Assembly: GCA_013399695.1 (NCBI GenBank) | Contig: VXAU01002502.1 | Location: forward strand, 1,770,704 to 1,834,703 | Length of the DNA: 64,000 nucleotides | Direction of reading: 5' to 3' | Source of the DNA: Formicarius rufipectus | Lineage: Eukaryota; Chordata; Aves; Passeriformes; Formicariidae | In this document: positions 51,081 through 63,690 of the stretch, one piece after another | Layout of the letters: every line of letters starts with the position of its first letter | How positions within the stretch are numbered: position 1 is the stretch's first letter | Made by a program: the position numbers and the translations under genes | The notes under the pieces: model-generated | What the model was told of the DNA's origin: nothing | Seen by the model: the letters and a program-made list of their open reading frames with translations, nothing else | Database searches by the model: none

Positions 51081-52104
51081 AGTATGTAGTCCCACATATA
51101 TTTAAAAATTACAACCCACTATAGAATTAAAAATAAGAGGTTTAGTTTTGTTTTTAAATTGAAGTATGATTGGATTTAGTCATAAGCAGTCAGGAAACAA
51201 CAAATGTTTTGGCTATCAATTTTGTACAAGGCAGTCTCAAGGTCACTTTAAGCATGTAAACCATCTTACTGTTTTTGACTAATGACTACAATTTGCTGTC
51301 ACATTAATAGTCTGACTGGGAAATCACAAAAGCATAACATTGGAAAGTGCAGTTGTTGAGAGGATTTTTCTCACTGCAGCACTGATTTTCATTTCAAGGG
51401 CTTGTTGAAAAAAGTTAGTTTCTTTAATCTCTAAAATACACTTCTGTATAGTGACTCTTCTTAAAGTAGTGATTTTTATTTAAAACAATAAGTATCTCCT
51501 CTAAATAATCATGTAGCAACATAAGTGATATAGCGCATATTAAACCTCAGCTTTTTTCTGCACTTTGATGTTTGCCCTTGCAGAAACTGGATGCAGACAT
51601 GCACACTTCATGCTTGTTTCGTATCAGAAATTTGATGTATTGCATTGACATACATGGGAATTGTAATTAAATACTTTAAATGCTATTTGTGGTGCTTTTC
51701 AACTGTTTAAGAGAAAAGCTTTGCCTCACTGGAGTGATTTATGCTGCTGTTTGGAATTTTACTATTCCTCAAGTTAGGTCTTCTCCTTGCAAGCTTTGAT
51801 GAAAAATATTGCTGCTTTGGAATATAAGCTGGGGAATATCACAATTATACTGGTACTATCAGCATTTCAAGGACTTGCAACATGTAGTATTAACCAAGTC
51901 ATAAAAGAGAGATGGTTTTATGGGTGAAGAGTTGGTCACCTGATCCATCGGAAAGGTCCACAGCTACCAACCACTAGCAGAAAGTAATCCTCAGTATAAA
52001 TAGGGCAGAGTTTTGTCCTCAGATGGGTTTGCTGCTAAAGAAAGATGATCAAGCCTTTGTTTTCCAAAGGTGTGGTGTTTTTGATTTGCATAATGGTTGC
52101 TCCA

Positions 52105-52333
52105 CATTATGCCGGGTGAGGTTCACTTTGGATATTTGGAAAAATTTCTTAATTGCAGGAGTGGTTAAGCATTGGAACAGGCTGCCAAGGGAAGTGGGGA
52201 AGTCACCAGCCCTGAAAGTGTTCAGAAAGCAAGTACGTGTGGCACTTCATGATAGAGTTCAGTGGCCATGGTGGTATTCAGTTGACTTGATGACCTTGGT
52301 GGTCTTGGAAGTTTAATGGTTCCACGATCCTCT
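52105..52333 (+). mobile_element. CR1 LINE 3'-end fragment, plus strand
   Basis: Contains in order 'aatttcttaattgcaggag' near 52144, 'agcattggaacaggctgcca' (52168-52187), 'gggaagtggggaagtcacca' (52190-52209), a 'tgatgaccttggtggtcttg' block (52288-52307), and a decayed ATTCTATGA-like tail near 52317-52330. This is the plus-strand order of an avian CR1 3' region. The 97-codon frame starting at 52023 reads VKHWNRLPREV from this repeat and is not a host gene. Confidence 0.88.
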
Positions 52334-53576
52334 CTTGGACCTTCAGACATAAATTTGCTCTGCAATTCCATAAAGTGGGGAGAGTGTGATCTCAGCCTGG
52401 ACTTGAAGTTACACACTCTGGTCTTAGAACTTGAGTTATATCATCCTGAACCGCATTGGTTCAAGGGATATAATGAGGGATTGGCTTTTTTCACCATGTG
52501 GGGAGTATTGGAAATTCTGTTGTGAGAATCAATATGTAGTTTTTCAGATTTTTACAACACTGCTACAGAGTCATGAAAGTGTAAAGCAAGTTCAGCAAAG
52601 GAGCTTGCTCTAGGAAAAAGCCCCCAAAACATAAAATCAAATGAAAACTACTTTTTCTGAACCTTGGATGCATCTAAGAGCCTGCAATAGCATCTAAGAG
52701 ATGCTGCAATATGAGACTTCATTAGTTTATCCACAATAAGCCAGTCTGATCTTCTAGGCATAATATTTTAAGGTTTTTTTTTGGTGTTTTTTTGTTCTTC
52801 TTTTTTCTGAAGAATCTCTGTAGGAGAACTCAGCTTGTACAATGAAAAATGACAGGGGTGTAACAGAAGTGGTTTTAATGCTCCTTTCCACACTACTGGA
52901 AATGCTTGTGGATTTCAAAGAGCACAGAGGTATCCTTGGTGAGGATGGCTTTGCACCTCACTGTCGCTTAAGCGGTTTGGATGCCAAAAGGAAATTTGTG
53001 AGACGTGTCCGTGGCTCTGTATGCACTGAAATGTAGTCATGTATTTATTGTTAGGATCACCCCTGAGCAGGTAGCTGGAATACTTCAGGACTTTAAGTGA
53101 TACTTCTGAAGACCTGTATTTTAGGTTCTGCATGGTTGTGACTCTACACATTGATTGCATAAGGGAAGATAAAAACCTTAACGATAATGATGTTGGGCAG
53201 CACTTAATATCCTAAGTCCTTTGTATCTCAATGTGGAAAAAAAACCAAATTGTGTCAAAAAACATCATCTGTATGGAGACTTTTATCATTGTAAAATTCC
53301 AGTGAGAATACTATATTGCTTGTAATGTTTATTTGCTAATGTAGCAGCCTTAGGTTTTTAATGTATACTCAGTTTCTAGTAACTTCTATTTTGCATTCTT
53401 TGTAGTTTAATTCATTGGTAGCATGTCCCAAATTGGAGAAGGCACAGTCTTTCCTTATGCTAATGCAAACTTGTGTAATATTATGGGAAGATATTAGGGG
53501 TCTTGGTATAGGTGCTGTTTAGTTTAGTTTTTTTTTTTTTTACTCCTATCTGTTTTAAATATCTGAGAGTTAAGGC

Positions 53577-53672
53577 TGTTTTGTTGGGGTTTTTTGTGTG
53601 GTTTCTTTTTGTTTGGTTGGTTTTTTTTTGTTTTGTTGGGGGTTTTTTTTTGGGTTTTTTTTGGTGGTTTTT
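53577..53672. repeat. T/G-rich low-complexity run
   Basis: Ninety-six bases almost free of A and C on the plus strand. It explains the longest open frame of the window (144 codons, 53512-53946), whose centre is a phenylalanine-, valine-, tryptophan- and glycine-rich artefact. Confidence 0.88.
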
Positions 53673-54322
53673 TAATGTTGCTAATGCATGTACACTGAAG
53701 AAAACTTCTGTTCTAATATTCATAATTGTTTTCCCTTCATGGTACCCATTAATAAATGCTAGATTTGTTAAATCTTTAGAAGGACATCTCATAGCTAATA
53801 GTCACTTGGCGTTATCTAAAACATGGTGCATTAATTTTTCTGTTAGTGAACATGATAAAGTATATAAATATGCCAGTTCAGAAAAATCATCATATTTTAT
53901 CAACCCAAGCTTTGCATCTCCCACCAGGCTTGACGGGAAACATTGAAAGCGATTACAGGAGTCACAGAAGTTAAATAGTGTTGTAAGTGTTATGTTGATA
54001 TATTGCTTTGGGCAGCATATTTGGAACACACAATCTTTCTCTGTTGTGGTTTCTGAGGGTTTTGAGACTTGTGGTGGCAGAACAGTGTTGTGTCAGTGCT
54101 GAAGCTCAACAAGCTGGTTGGATTTTAAACAGCTACGACTTGCACTGAATTATTTTGTGATTCACTCCCTGTGTCAGATATTTCCATCTCCTTTCTCTCT
54201 TGAATGTAAAAATATTAAAAAATTTTTGTGGAGGTGGAAGCTTATTGACTATGTTACAAATTAAGACTGTCATATTCCTTGTCACACCAAGTGTGCTTAT
54301 ACAATTCTCTCCTTTTTCCTAG

Positions 54323-54392
54323 GTGAGTACCTGAAGGTTAACAGGCTTCCTGATTTTCAAGTGTGCTTATACTTTGCTGTAGTTTCCAGTGG
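54323..54392 (+). other. Splice-flanked 70-nt segment with one fully open frame
   Basis: A strong acceptor (CTCTCCTTTTTCCTAG ending at 54322) and a donor (GTGG followed by GTAAGTAAG at 54393) bound 70 bases. One frame is open across all 22 codons, starting EYLKVNRLPDFQ. The first bases, gtgagtac, also look like a donor, which weakens the case. The peptide is not recognised and no partner exon was identified. Confidence 0.16.
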
Positions 54393-54933
54393 GTAAGTAA
54401 GAAAGACACTGTGTTATTTTGTTGGATTTCAAAATGAGCACACACACAAAAATGAATTTTAAGAACTTCTGCAATGGTGTTTTAATCAATGTTGTAATGG
54501 GCTGTTGTGTTAACATGATATTAAAACATGCAATAGATGTGGAAAAGATATTTTAAATAGGGAAGCTTGGATTGGAGACATTACTCAGTTTCATGGAATT
54601 TTGACTGCTGTGTCCCTTTGTCATGTAAATTATGTTAACTTTGAATTGTACATGTCAATTATTTGGTTTTTACAGGAACAAGTGCACATGAAAGGCTAAA
54701 ATTCACAGCTGCATGAATTAAGAAAATTATCTTACAGGTTTAGTTAACTGTTTTGTGTTTGTGGCTACTAAACTTATACTTAAATGTGTTATATTTCCAA
54801 TTCATGGTCAGCATTATGCTTTGGAGTTGTACTTCTTCTGTGGAAGTTGTTAGAAAAAATTTGTGGCAGAATTATCTCAGATTATTTATATCTTCCTTGA
54901 GATTTCTGTTATTTGTATGTTTGTTACAGCTTT

Positions 54934-55009
54934 AAAAAAAAACCGAAAAACCCCACACAACAAAACACAAACAAAAAAACCCCAAAACAAACAAACAAAA
55001 CCACAACAA
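54934..55009. repeat. A/C-only low-complexity run
   Basis: CAAA-, CCCCA- and AACA-rich on the plus strand, with one G. The lysine-, threonine- and asparagine-rich frames across it are artefacts. Confidence 0.85.
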
Positions 55010-55336
55010 TTTTTTTATCACTTACTTGGTGTGCGGTTGGAAAAACTAGAAGTAAAGGCTTTTGGCTGCAATCCTGGCCCTGCTGGAATGCATTGTTATG
55101 TTACCAGTACTCTGAGGGCCACAGTCGCTTTCATTGTGAAGTGTCTTCATGTCAGAAACTTAAAATGTATGTGAATTGATTAAAATACCTTTAACATCTA
55201 AAATCTCAATTCTGACTTCACCTAAATTAACATTTATTTAAATGGTAGTTAAAATGCCTAGTTGTTGGGAGTAATGTTTTAAGCTTAGGATTTTAACTTG
55301 ACTTGCAAAAAAAAAATAAGAATCACTAGGTCTTAC

Positions 55337-55380
55337 CTACATGGATGCCTGAATTGTCAATTATTTAGTTGGTTTAAACA
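55337..55380 (-). other. Splice-flanked 44-nt segment without an open frame, minus strand
   Basis: On the minus strand a very good acceptor (CACTTCCTTCCTTCTAACAG, plus 55381-55400) and a donor (TGTAG followed by GTAAGACC, plus 55331-55336) bound 44 bases. All frames contain stops. It would be a non-coding exon if used. Confidence 0.12.
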
Positions 55381-57749
55381 CTGTTAGAAGGAAGGAAGTG
55401 TTGAAAATGTGCCTCAGACACTTATCTCTTAGATTTTATGGGAAGAATGAGATGTGGTCTACCAGTAATGCTTTTGTACTGTATATGGTACAACCAAAAA
55501 GTGTTTATTCAGTTCTATGGGGATATTCATAAAGCACAAAAATGAAAATTCTGAGGGTTTTTTTAAGTTTGGAGAACTTAAATGAAATTCATATAAACCC
55601 TGCTGAATAGTACCTTGCAATGTTCAGCTTGTGTATAGAATAATACATGAGTAAAGCAGAGATGAGTATAGAAACACTCAATCGTGCATTTAAAGCCTTA
55701 AGGCAGAAAGTTTATATAGAAATTGTAGTCAGTTGGACTACTTTAGAATGCCAGATAGTAATTGTTTTGGCTTTCTTATTTTGTCTCTACCTTGTCTTGT
55801 TACAACTGTGACTCTTACTCTGCTGTTATGATGTTGTACTTTAAATTGTTAAGAAGAACCTTTAAAAGAGGTGGAAGGAAGGCTTTGTAGATATTTTGTG
55901 TTCAGCTATGTCAGAGTTTATTTCCTTAGACAGCAGATTAATTTTTCAAGAACTTATGAAATACCTTTGAAGTTCAGTTACCTTGTGAAAACAATGAGCA
56001 GTGTTTTGCTCTAATTAGAAAACCTTGCTTTACCAAAATTTGTGCTATCAAATCTTAGGCTATTTAATTCAATTGATAAACAGATAATTGAGTGATAATC
56101 CTCATGGAAATGAATGCAAGTCTTGCTTTTGAGGGTCAGCAAATTCACCCCATGTGGAAGTGCTCAGTTTTGTGTTCATTCAGGAGTTCCTTAATTGATA
56201 GCTACAATGTATAGATTAGTGATGGGATGTAAATTGATTCAAATGTGCTGGTACTTGGTAAACTTGAAAGGTGTATTGTATTAATTGCCGACTACCTGGA
56301 TAACTATATCTACCAAGTTAAGTAACTGACCTGTGGTTTGTCTGTTCTCTGTATCAGTTCTGTTGGGAACTGTTCACAGGTGCATGTATATTATAATTAA
56401 ACATGAAGCAGCCTTACAAAATGAAATAATTGAGGCCATAGATTTATCTGCTTATCATGGGTTGTATTCTATCTCGAAGAGTAGATTTGAATAAGGTAGT
56501 CCAGGAGAAAGAATATGAATATGGAATGAATAAACTCTTTATGAATAATTCCTAACATAAAAGCAGTATTTCTGAAAATGTGGCATTTTAATGTCAGCAT
56601 TAATTGGCTATTGGAAGAGTATCTGAAATAGACTCAAATATTGGTGACTTAGATCTCTTGAGTAGAGACTAGACTGTATTTATCTAATGTTCTGTCGAAA
56701 TACTCTGAGTTGCATTTAATGGATCTGAAGAGCAAAGCAAAATGAAGTGGAACCTTAACTTAGGTTTGTTAATAAACAGTGTTAGGAACAAATCAGCTGG
56801 GAAATACCAATGCTATTCTTATTGCTTCCTGGTTAAGCAACTGCTAAATATGAATGGATACAGTGTGTCATCAAAATATAGAACTCTGCACTTAAGATGA
56901 GTTACATTTTAAAATAACTGCCTTAAGTCTCTACAGGAATGACCTATCCTTGTATCGTGATTAGTTGCATCATCTTTGTTTATATACCAAAATCATCATT
57001 GATATGTTTGAGTAGGCTTGTGTTACTAACTGCAGTGATGGATAACATTTGCTTTTTTAGAAGTTGGTGACATTTTATTAGACTGATTATAGAAAAAGTT
57101 TAAACTCCCATTTTTGTAGCCAGGTGGGTATTTTTTTGGTTCACATGGTACTTGATATGAATTTTTCAGTAGTTTGCAGCTGGAATTACTTTGACCTTAG
57201 GTTCTATAAACCAGAGCATATCTGTCTTTCCATCCTACTTTCCTTGCTCTGCTTCTTCCACCACACGTTTAATATTGTCCTGTGGTGTTCATTGAACCAT
57301 AAAATGCCTGACGCTGAAAATAACTGATGACAACAGGAGTGCCTTCCCAAATATTTTGATGAAGAGATATGAAATTGAGCTGACCCCAAGGCAGACATTG
57401 TGCTTTCTGTCTAAAATCACAAGTGCTGTGTTTATGCTGGCTTTCCTGCAGCTACAAAATCAAGGTGCAGTCAAACTGTGCAGTTTCTAGAGTGCCTCAG
57501 GAACTTGATCAGTCAGGACCGTATCTGATGGAAAAAATGTGTTTCAGATATACCTTGATAAAGGATTTTCTCTCATCTGCAGGCAACTTTAATTCTTCAT
57601 TACTTGCCTCAGTTTGTGATGGAATGAGAATTTAATAGGCTCTTGAGCACTGTGACTGTGCCTTGTTTTATTCTGGTTGAAGGTAAAATAAACTAATGAA
57701 ATAGTGTTGTGATAACCTGTTACTTGTTCTTTTCTTGTACCTTTTTTGA

Positions 57750-57835
57750 ATGGGTTGATTGTTTTGGGGTTTTTTTGCAAGGAGGGGTATTTTTGGTAGT
57801 TTGTGGTGTTCCATTTTTGTTTTAATTTTTTTTTT
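57750..57835. repeat. T/G-rich low-complexity run
   Basis: GGGGTTTTTTT- and GGTATTTTTGG-type words with some interruptions. The minus frames across it are lysine-rich artefacts. Confidence 0.7.
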
Positions 57836-60800
57836 ACCATCCTTCCAGACAAACATGCATTTTTCCTTTTAAAACTAAGGCAGTTTTTACCCATTTATTC
57901 ACAGGCAAACATCGTTAGAATGTGTGCATTGTATTTCAAAGTGAAATAACAAAATAGGAAGCCTAACAGACTTCTTTTTAGATGTGCAAGTACTATTTGT
58001 GGAATGTTTTCATGATTGTGGCAATTAGGGATGAAATTTATTGAATAAAATCTACAAGTTCTGTGGAACTAACTTTTTCGGAGACAGTTCTTGAGACTAG
58101 TTATGCTTTGCTATCCCGGTAGAGTTTTTTGTTCTTCACATGGTTTTTTTAGTAATATATGCATAAAGAAAAGGTCTGTGTAATGTGATGAAAATAAAAA
58201 TTTTATTCATGTTAATTGCTGATTGGTGCATAAAGTGTAGATTTTGTGGAGTTTTGGTTACTTTGCGTTTTCTGTATGCACAGATGTGTCATTGGTAACC
58301 CATGCTGTGGATTCAGCTAGCTCAGCTTGCAGATGGTTTTGTAGCTTTGTGTGGAAAGGTAACAAATTAAGTTTCATGGAAACCACCTGTTTTAATGCAA
58401 AATAGCCTTTTTTTTTTGTGTGGCACATGTTGCCTGGTATTTAAGTAGATGACTTCAGGGCAGCATAGGGAGGATTGGGAAACAGAGTAAGCAGGCAAGT
58501 ATGGCAGATTGGCAAGGAAAAACAAAATCAAACCGTTTAGTGAAGCTGAAGATGAGGAGTGAACTGAAAATGCATATGCTTTGGCTGACACACATGGCTC
58601 AGACCTGTAAAGGTGAGAGGCCCACAGTGGCTGTGCAGGAATGGAAGCAAGCATGAATAGAAGAGCATCAAGAAGAGGACTGGGTGCTGGGGCTGGATGG
58701 GAGAGGACTGAGGGTCAAAAAGCTGAGAAAGTGCAGAAAGAGAAACTTTAGCCATAGACTGGGCTACCCTGTGTATGGATACATGAGGCCATGTAGAAAA
58801 GGTGGATCAGATAAATGGTTGAGTAATTTCCTTTTTTGAGATGTGTGGAAACTGAGACAAACAGTTCTGTGTTACTTGGTTTTTCTTTTTTGATGCCTGG
58901 TACTTCAATGGGAAACAGAGGCTTCTCAGGGACTAGTCCAGTGCCAAGCAACTTGTGTGTACGTGGAGAGCTGACGTTCTAGTGCTCTTCTCTGTCACTC
59001 AGAGGAGCAGCCAAACCATTGTCCTTCTGAACGTGACGTGAAGATCATAAGCAATGTGCTGTTAATGTCGGTGTGAAGTAGTATTGGCTGTGCTTTTGGC
59101 CAACTCTAGTTTGAATTAGAGAGCTATTTCCCAGACTCTTGTGTTTTCCAAGTAATATTAGCAGTGGTAAAAATTATTACACTTTGGTTAAGTGGATTTT
59201 TTGGTTCTCAGTGTGATATTTTTTTCTGAAAAAATTCATGAATGAGTCAAGTCCTGTGTTCCAACAGGTCTAGTAAAATTTTTCGTGGAGCTTTAGCTTC
59301 CTATCCTACTATACTACAGACACACAATACTGCACATCCTCTCTTTGCAGCATTAGAACAGTTCATAAGTATTTTTTACTGTAAAATTATTTTGGATTTT
59401 TCCCTAACATTTGCAGTTGCTTATGTTGGATTCATGTTTTGAAGGCTTACAAACATGAGCTAAAAGTAGATAACTGTAAGCAACTTAACTCTGTCATCCA
59501 GGTCCCTCATTTCTTATACATGGTGTCTTCTAACAGGGGATTAGATGGTGTCTTACCCTAAGTACCTAGTGAAAGTCTGCCTCGAAAGCATGTCTGTAAA
59601 TCACAGTCAGTGAGATGAGCTTCCATTTACTGTCAAATAAATGACGTGTTTGTGTTATGTAAGTTCCTCTTTAGGTCTGTGGAACTTACAGGGAAGGAGA
59701 AAAATGAGAAGCACTATACAATATTCAAGTCTATGCTTCTTACATCTAACAGATTTGTTAAAGAATCAGATTTCTTCTGTGATGGAGGTCTGCTTGGGTT
59801 TCTTGGTGCTTTTTGGATTTTTTTATTTATTTCAGGCTTCACTGACTTTTGTCCCCACTAAAGCTGGATGAATGGCATTGTTTCATTTACTGCTATTGTA
59901 GGGAAGTAATAACAGGTTTCAGACATAAATGTGGTCTCTGTAATTCATGCCATTAAACAGAATAAAAACCAGTGCACTTTTGCTAATACTTATAGTTCAT
60001 TAATAAAATGTTACCTGCTTAGTGTGAATATAGTCAGGAAAATTATCTTGAAGTCCACCTGGTTCAGGAAAAGCACTGATATACCATTGGATGCATTAAC
60101 TGAACTGGTTTCAGAAGGAACTCCTGAGGTCTTTATGGAGGAGAGGCAAAAAAAACATAAGTGATTCCATGTAGATCTATTTTGTAATTTATCGGTTTAC
60201 TTCATTTACTTATTACTCTTACTGGTAGGAGAGGGTTCTTTTTGAAGTGAGGTATTATTACTCCTCCTTGTAAGGTAACTTATACTAGACTATTTCCTTG
60301 CTTTTGGTTTAGACATTGACTATTGCATTTTCCATTAAAATGATGTGGCTGTATTTGATGCAGTGTTATAAATTTATATAATGTAATTACACTTGCTTGT
60401 GACATGCTGTATCTTCTTAAGCCAGTGCCCATAATCTACTAACATTCCCTCAGTGAGAATGATATTTGAATGAACATACTCTGTGCTTTCACTCTTTTCT
60501 CTGTGCAAATTCTTAATTGTGCTTTTCCTACATTTCTGAGTTCCTTCTTTTCACTTCATCCTCTTTAGTGCTTTTTAACAATGCTCTCTACTATTCACTT
60601 ACTGTTTTTTCTAACAGCAAATTTTAATTTTCCTTTCTGCTTCCTAATGTAGATCAGCTTTATTTTTTTTGGCTGCTTTGTACTTTCAGTGGACAGTAAG
60701 GAGAAGTAATTGAGATTTTGATCCTATGGTAAGCAATTATCTTATTTGTTGAGGGTGGAAGTGACTCACAGTACAGAATAAAGCTGTATAATGTTGCACA

Positions 60801-62693
60801 TATTTCATGGATTAACTAGTGCTAAAATGGTTAGCTGTGTTAGTGTTAAATAATTAACAATTTAAAAGTGATCTTGGTCAAGTGACAATTGTCATAATAC
60901 TTTTCTATTTTGAATTTTTAATAAATTTAGGCCTTGACAGACATTGGAACACTTGATAAGGCTATTCTGTCTTGAAAAGCTTCTCATTACATTTTAGATG
61001 TAGAGGTGATAATTTATTTTTTGTTCTTCAACGTAGGAAGAGCCTTGCTTGAAGGCCTTTTGGATGGAAAAAAATAGTTAAGCTAAAAATTCTTGTTATT
61101 GCCACTTCTGATGGATGATTTTGTTTTCCTGAAGGTAGAATGAAATAAATTGATAAAAAGTAGAACTGGAAGATGTACTTCTATGCACTGACCTCGTGGT
61201 AGGATATGGTAGAGTAGCCAAAGATTAACACATGGCTTTTACTGCTCACTGCAAGCCAAGACACACAGTTGCCAAGATTCAGTCCATTTTAGGATACAGA
61301 CTAAGTTTTTCCCTAGCAATAAATATACTTGCTTACAATGGCTGCTGCCTTCACAGCAATTAGCACCTTTGCAGTATTAACTGAATTTTGTTCTTCAAAT
61401 GGCAGTACAGCAAATCCAGGTAACTGAAATGCCCAGAGTCAGTGATGAGCATCTGGTGTAGTAAGTTTTCCATCATTCCAGCCAGCTGTGCCCAAATTAA
61501 TCTTTCTATGCCCTTAGTCATCAATTTTGCAGGGCTTTTTGTTCATTGACTCATGGCAGTGTTGTAATAGAAAGTCTCGACTAGCTAAATCAAAATGCTT
61601 TTTAGAAAGGTAGTAAAGGAATAAAAAAGATGAAGAAAAAAATGCTGGTGTCCCACTCCAGATCGGTTTCAGAAAGCAGCAGAAATCAATAGTAGCTTCA
61701 AGTGCTTTGAAAACCCCTGTATCCCTCTCCGGTTTGCTTGATCTGGATTAGCACAGAAGTTCCCAAGACAAAGCAATTATTCCTCAAATCCCAAAAGCTC
61801 ACTGACAGTCAGGAAGGATCCTGTTTCTTCCTAATATTTCTCTCTTCATCAATGCCAGTGTGGAGTAATTTTTTCTATTTACATGTAGTATAAAACACCA
61901 GATTTCATGTGCGAAATAACCTGTGCAAAACAAGATTACTTAGGCTGTATTTTTTACACACTTGATTTGTGGATTTTTTCTTTTTGTTACAATCAGTAAT
62001 CTGTCACCTCAACGGTTTGCATAGTTCTGTCTATTTTTTGTTTAAGCAGAATTTTGAGTAGTACAGAACTGAATAGCACAGACTAACAGTAGCCATTCAG
62101 GGTCTGTGAGGTGACATTCTCTACCTGCATTGACAATAGAAGATGGTGCTGTGCATTCACTTCACGTGATTTCCCAGAGAGAAAGGATACTTTTTTCTTC
62201 ATGATAGTCCACAAATAAGAGTCAAAGGAAGATAATGCTTTTCATACTGTAGTGGACTCTTTAAACAGATTATTCTTTTATGAGATCATCTGTTTTGGAT
62301 TAGATGTGCAGTAAGTAGTCCTGAATGCATCACAGAGTAGTTGACACTGGCAAGTGGTTTTTCAGTAGTTTTTTTGTTTTTAGTTTTTCTTTTAAATTGG
62401 AATGCTTTGCTAATAATAACTCTATTCTTTGTATAATCAACACATGATTCATTCTTTTGTATAAATATTTTCTGTACATTTGTATACTCCTCTATTCTGT
62501 TCTGAATGTATTGCTTGCTCTCGGTGAAAAAAATTTCAAACAACTTTCTGTTACCTGCTTACTTAGGAATTCCATTAGACTTGGAAATGTGAGGGAAATG
62601 AAAATTATCAATTCCAACAATCCCCAAGTTTAGCCTGTCCATCTCTGGTAGAAAAGCCTCAGATATGGTCTTTTTGTTTTTACTTTTGAACAC

Positions 62694-62714
62694 ATGTACA
62701 TGATACATGTACAT
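62694..62714. repeat. Short inverted repeat (9-bp arms, 3-base loop)
   Basis: atgtacatg, spacer ata, catgtacat. Both arms contain internally symmetric hexamers. It is AT-rich and may be chance. Confidence 0.75.
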
Positions 62715-62825
62715 AATGAATTTCACATAGCATACTTTTTTAAGGATGCTTTTTTTAGTTGCTGCTTTTTCTCTCCTAGTTTGGTGTTCTAAGCTTCAAC
62801 TAGCAGCTACCAAAACAAATGTTTG

Positions 62826-62872
62826 TGGGTATGGGGATTTTTTTTTTTGTTGGTGGGTTTTCTTGGTGGTGT
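62826..62872. repeat. T/G-rich low-complexity run
   Basis: A T-run with GTTGGTGGG-type words on the plus strand. Confidence 0.7.
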
Positions 62873-63690
62873 TTTATGAAGGAGAAAGGCAAGTTGGATG
62901 TTTTTGCAAATGCTGTTTTGACAAGATGGAAAATAAGATCAAGTTCTAACTTGTTGTAACTTAAACATGGCAAAAATCAACAATTGTGCTTCTGCTCCAT
63001 TGCATTAAAGAATTGCTGTTTACTGCATGAGTGGATTTTTCAGTTTCTTAAAAAGCTGAGAAAGCAATTACTGACTGGTTTCCCTCTACAAGCACTTCCA
63101 TGCAGCACACCCAGGGAGATTGTTTAGCACACAGCTAATGCTGCAGTTGCTTGCAGACCTCTTCATTTAACATTCAGGTGCAAAAAAAATCAAGCTGTTT
63201 GACACATCCATCTGTAATTAAAATTTTGCATAATATTTACAGCAGAGACTTGGGAATACCTGTAGTTTTTGGTGACTATGTGCTCTTATATTCTGGAAGT
63301 TGTTGCATTATTTGCTATGCCCATGAAAGGACTTGCATGTTGATGGCTGCACACTTTACTATTTTTTTCACTAGTCATCTGAAAGAAACAATTCAAAGAC
63401 ACAAAATCCCTCTTACTTATAGACTGTAGATGTTTGGTGAGCCCTTTTTGTGGTCATTTTATCTCAGTGACCTGTGTTCACCCTACCAAGGGTGTTTTAG
63501 TACAGTCTGAGGTTTCGTAACTGTTTCCTGAAGATCTTTCATTAAGCATTTGGGAAAAGGCCTCATAAAATGTCCGAGTTGCAACAAAAGGATTCATCTG
63601 AAAATTGATCTGGAACAAAGACTTGTTTTTTCTCCCAAAATGGGGGGGAGGGGAAAATAAAACAAAATAAAACCAGGTTGTATTGTTCTT

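Larger units (their letters stand above)
34591..52104. other. Long intronic or intergenic stretch
   Basis: About 17.5 kb with no supportable gene. It holds A/C or A-rich runs (38028-38116, 39541-39585, 48890-48919, 50286-50318), a T/G run (43553-43619), a 20-bp-period minisatellite (51022-51080), and splice-flanked segments at 36720-36791 and 43238-43292. All open frames of 60-101 codons here lack recognisable motifs. Confidence 0.5.
52334..63690. other. Intronic or intergenic stretch
   Basis: About 11.4 kb without a supportable gene. It contains T/G runs (53577-53672, 57750-57835, 62826-62872), an A/C run (54934-55009), splice-flanked segments at 54323-54392 (plus) and 55337-55380 (minus), and a hairpin at 62694-62714. 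No RNA gene was recognised. Confidence 0.5.

Noticed and set aside
52023..52316. 97-codon open frame with a protein-like VKHWNRLPREV stretch
   Set aside because: The stretch comes from the CR1 3' fragment and recurs wherever this repeat is open. It is not a host gene.
53512..53946. Longest open frame (144 codons, plus strand)
   Set aside because: Its centre is translated from the T/G-only run at 53577-53672. The rest has no recognisable domain, and the frame exists because T/G-only sequence rarely makes stops.
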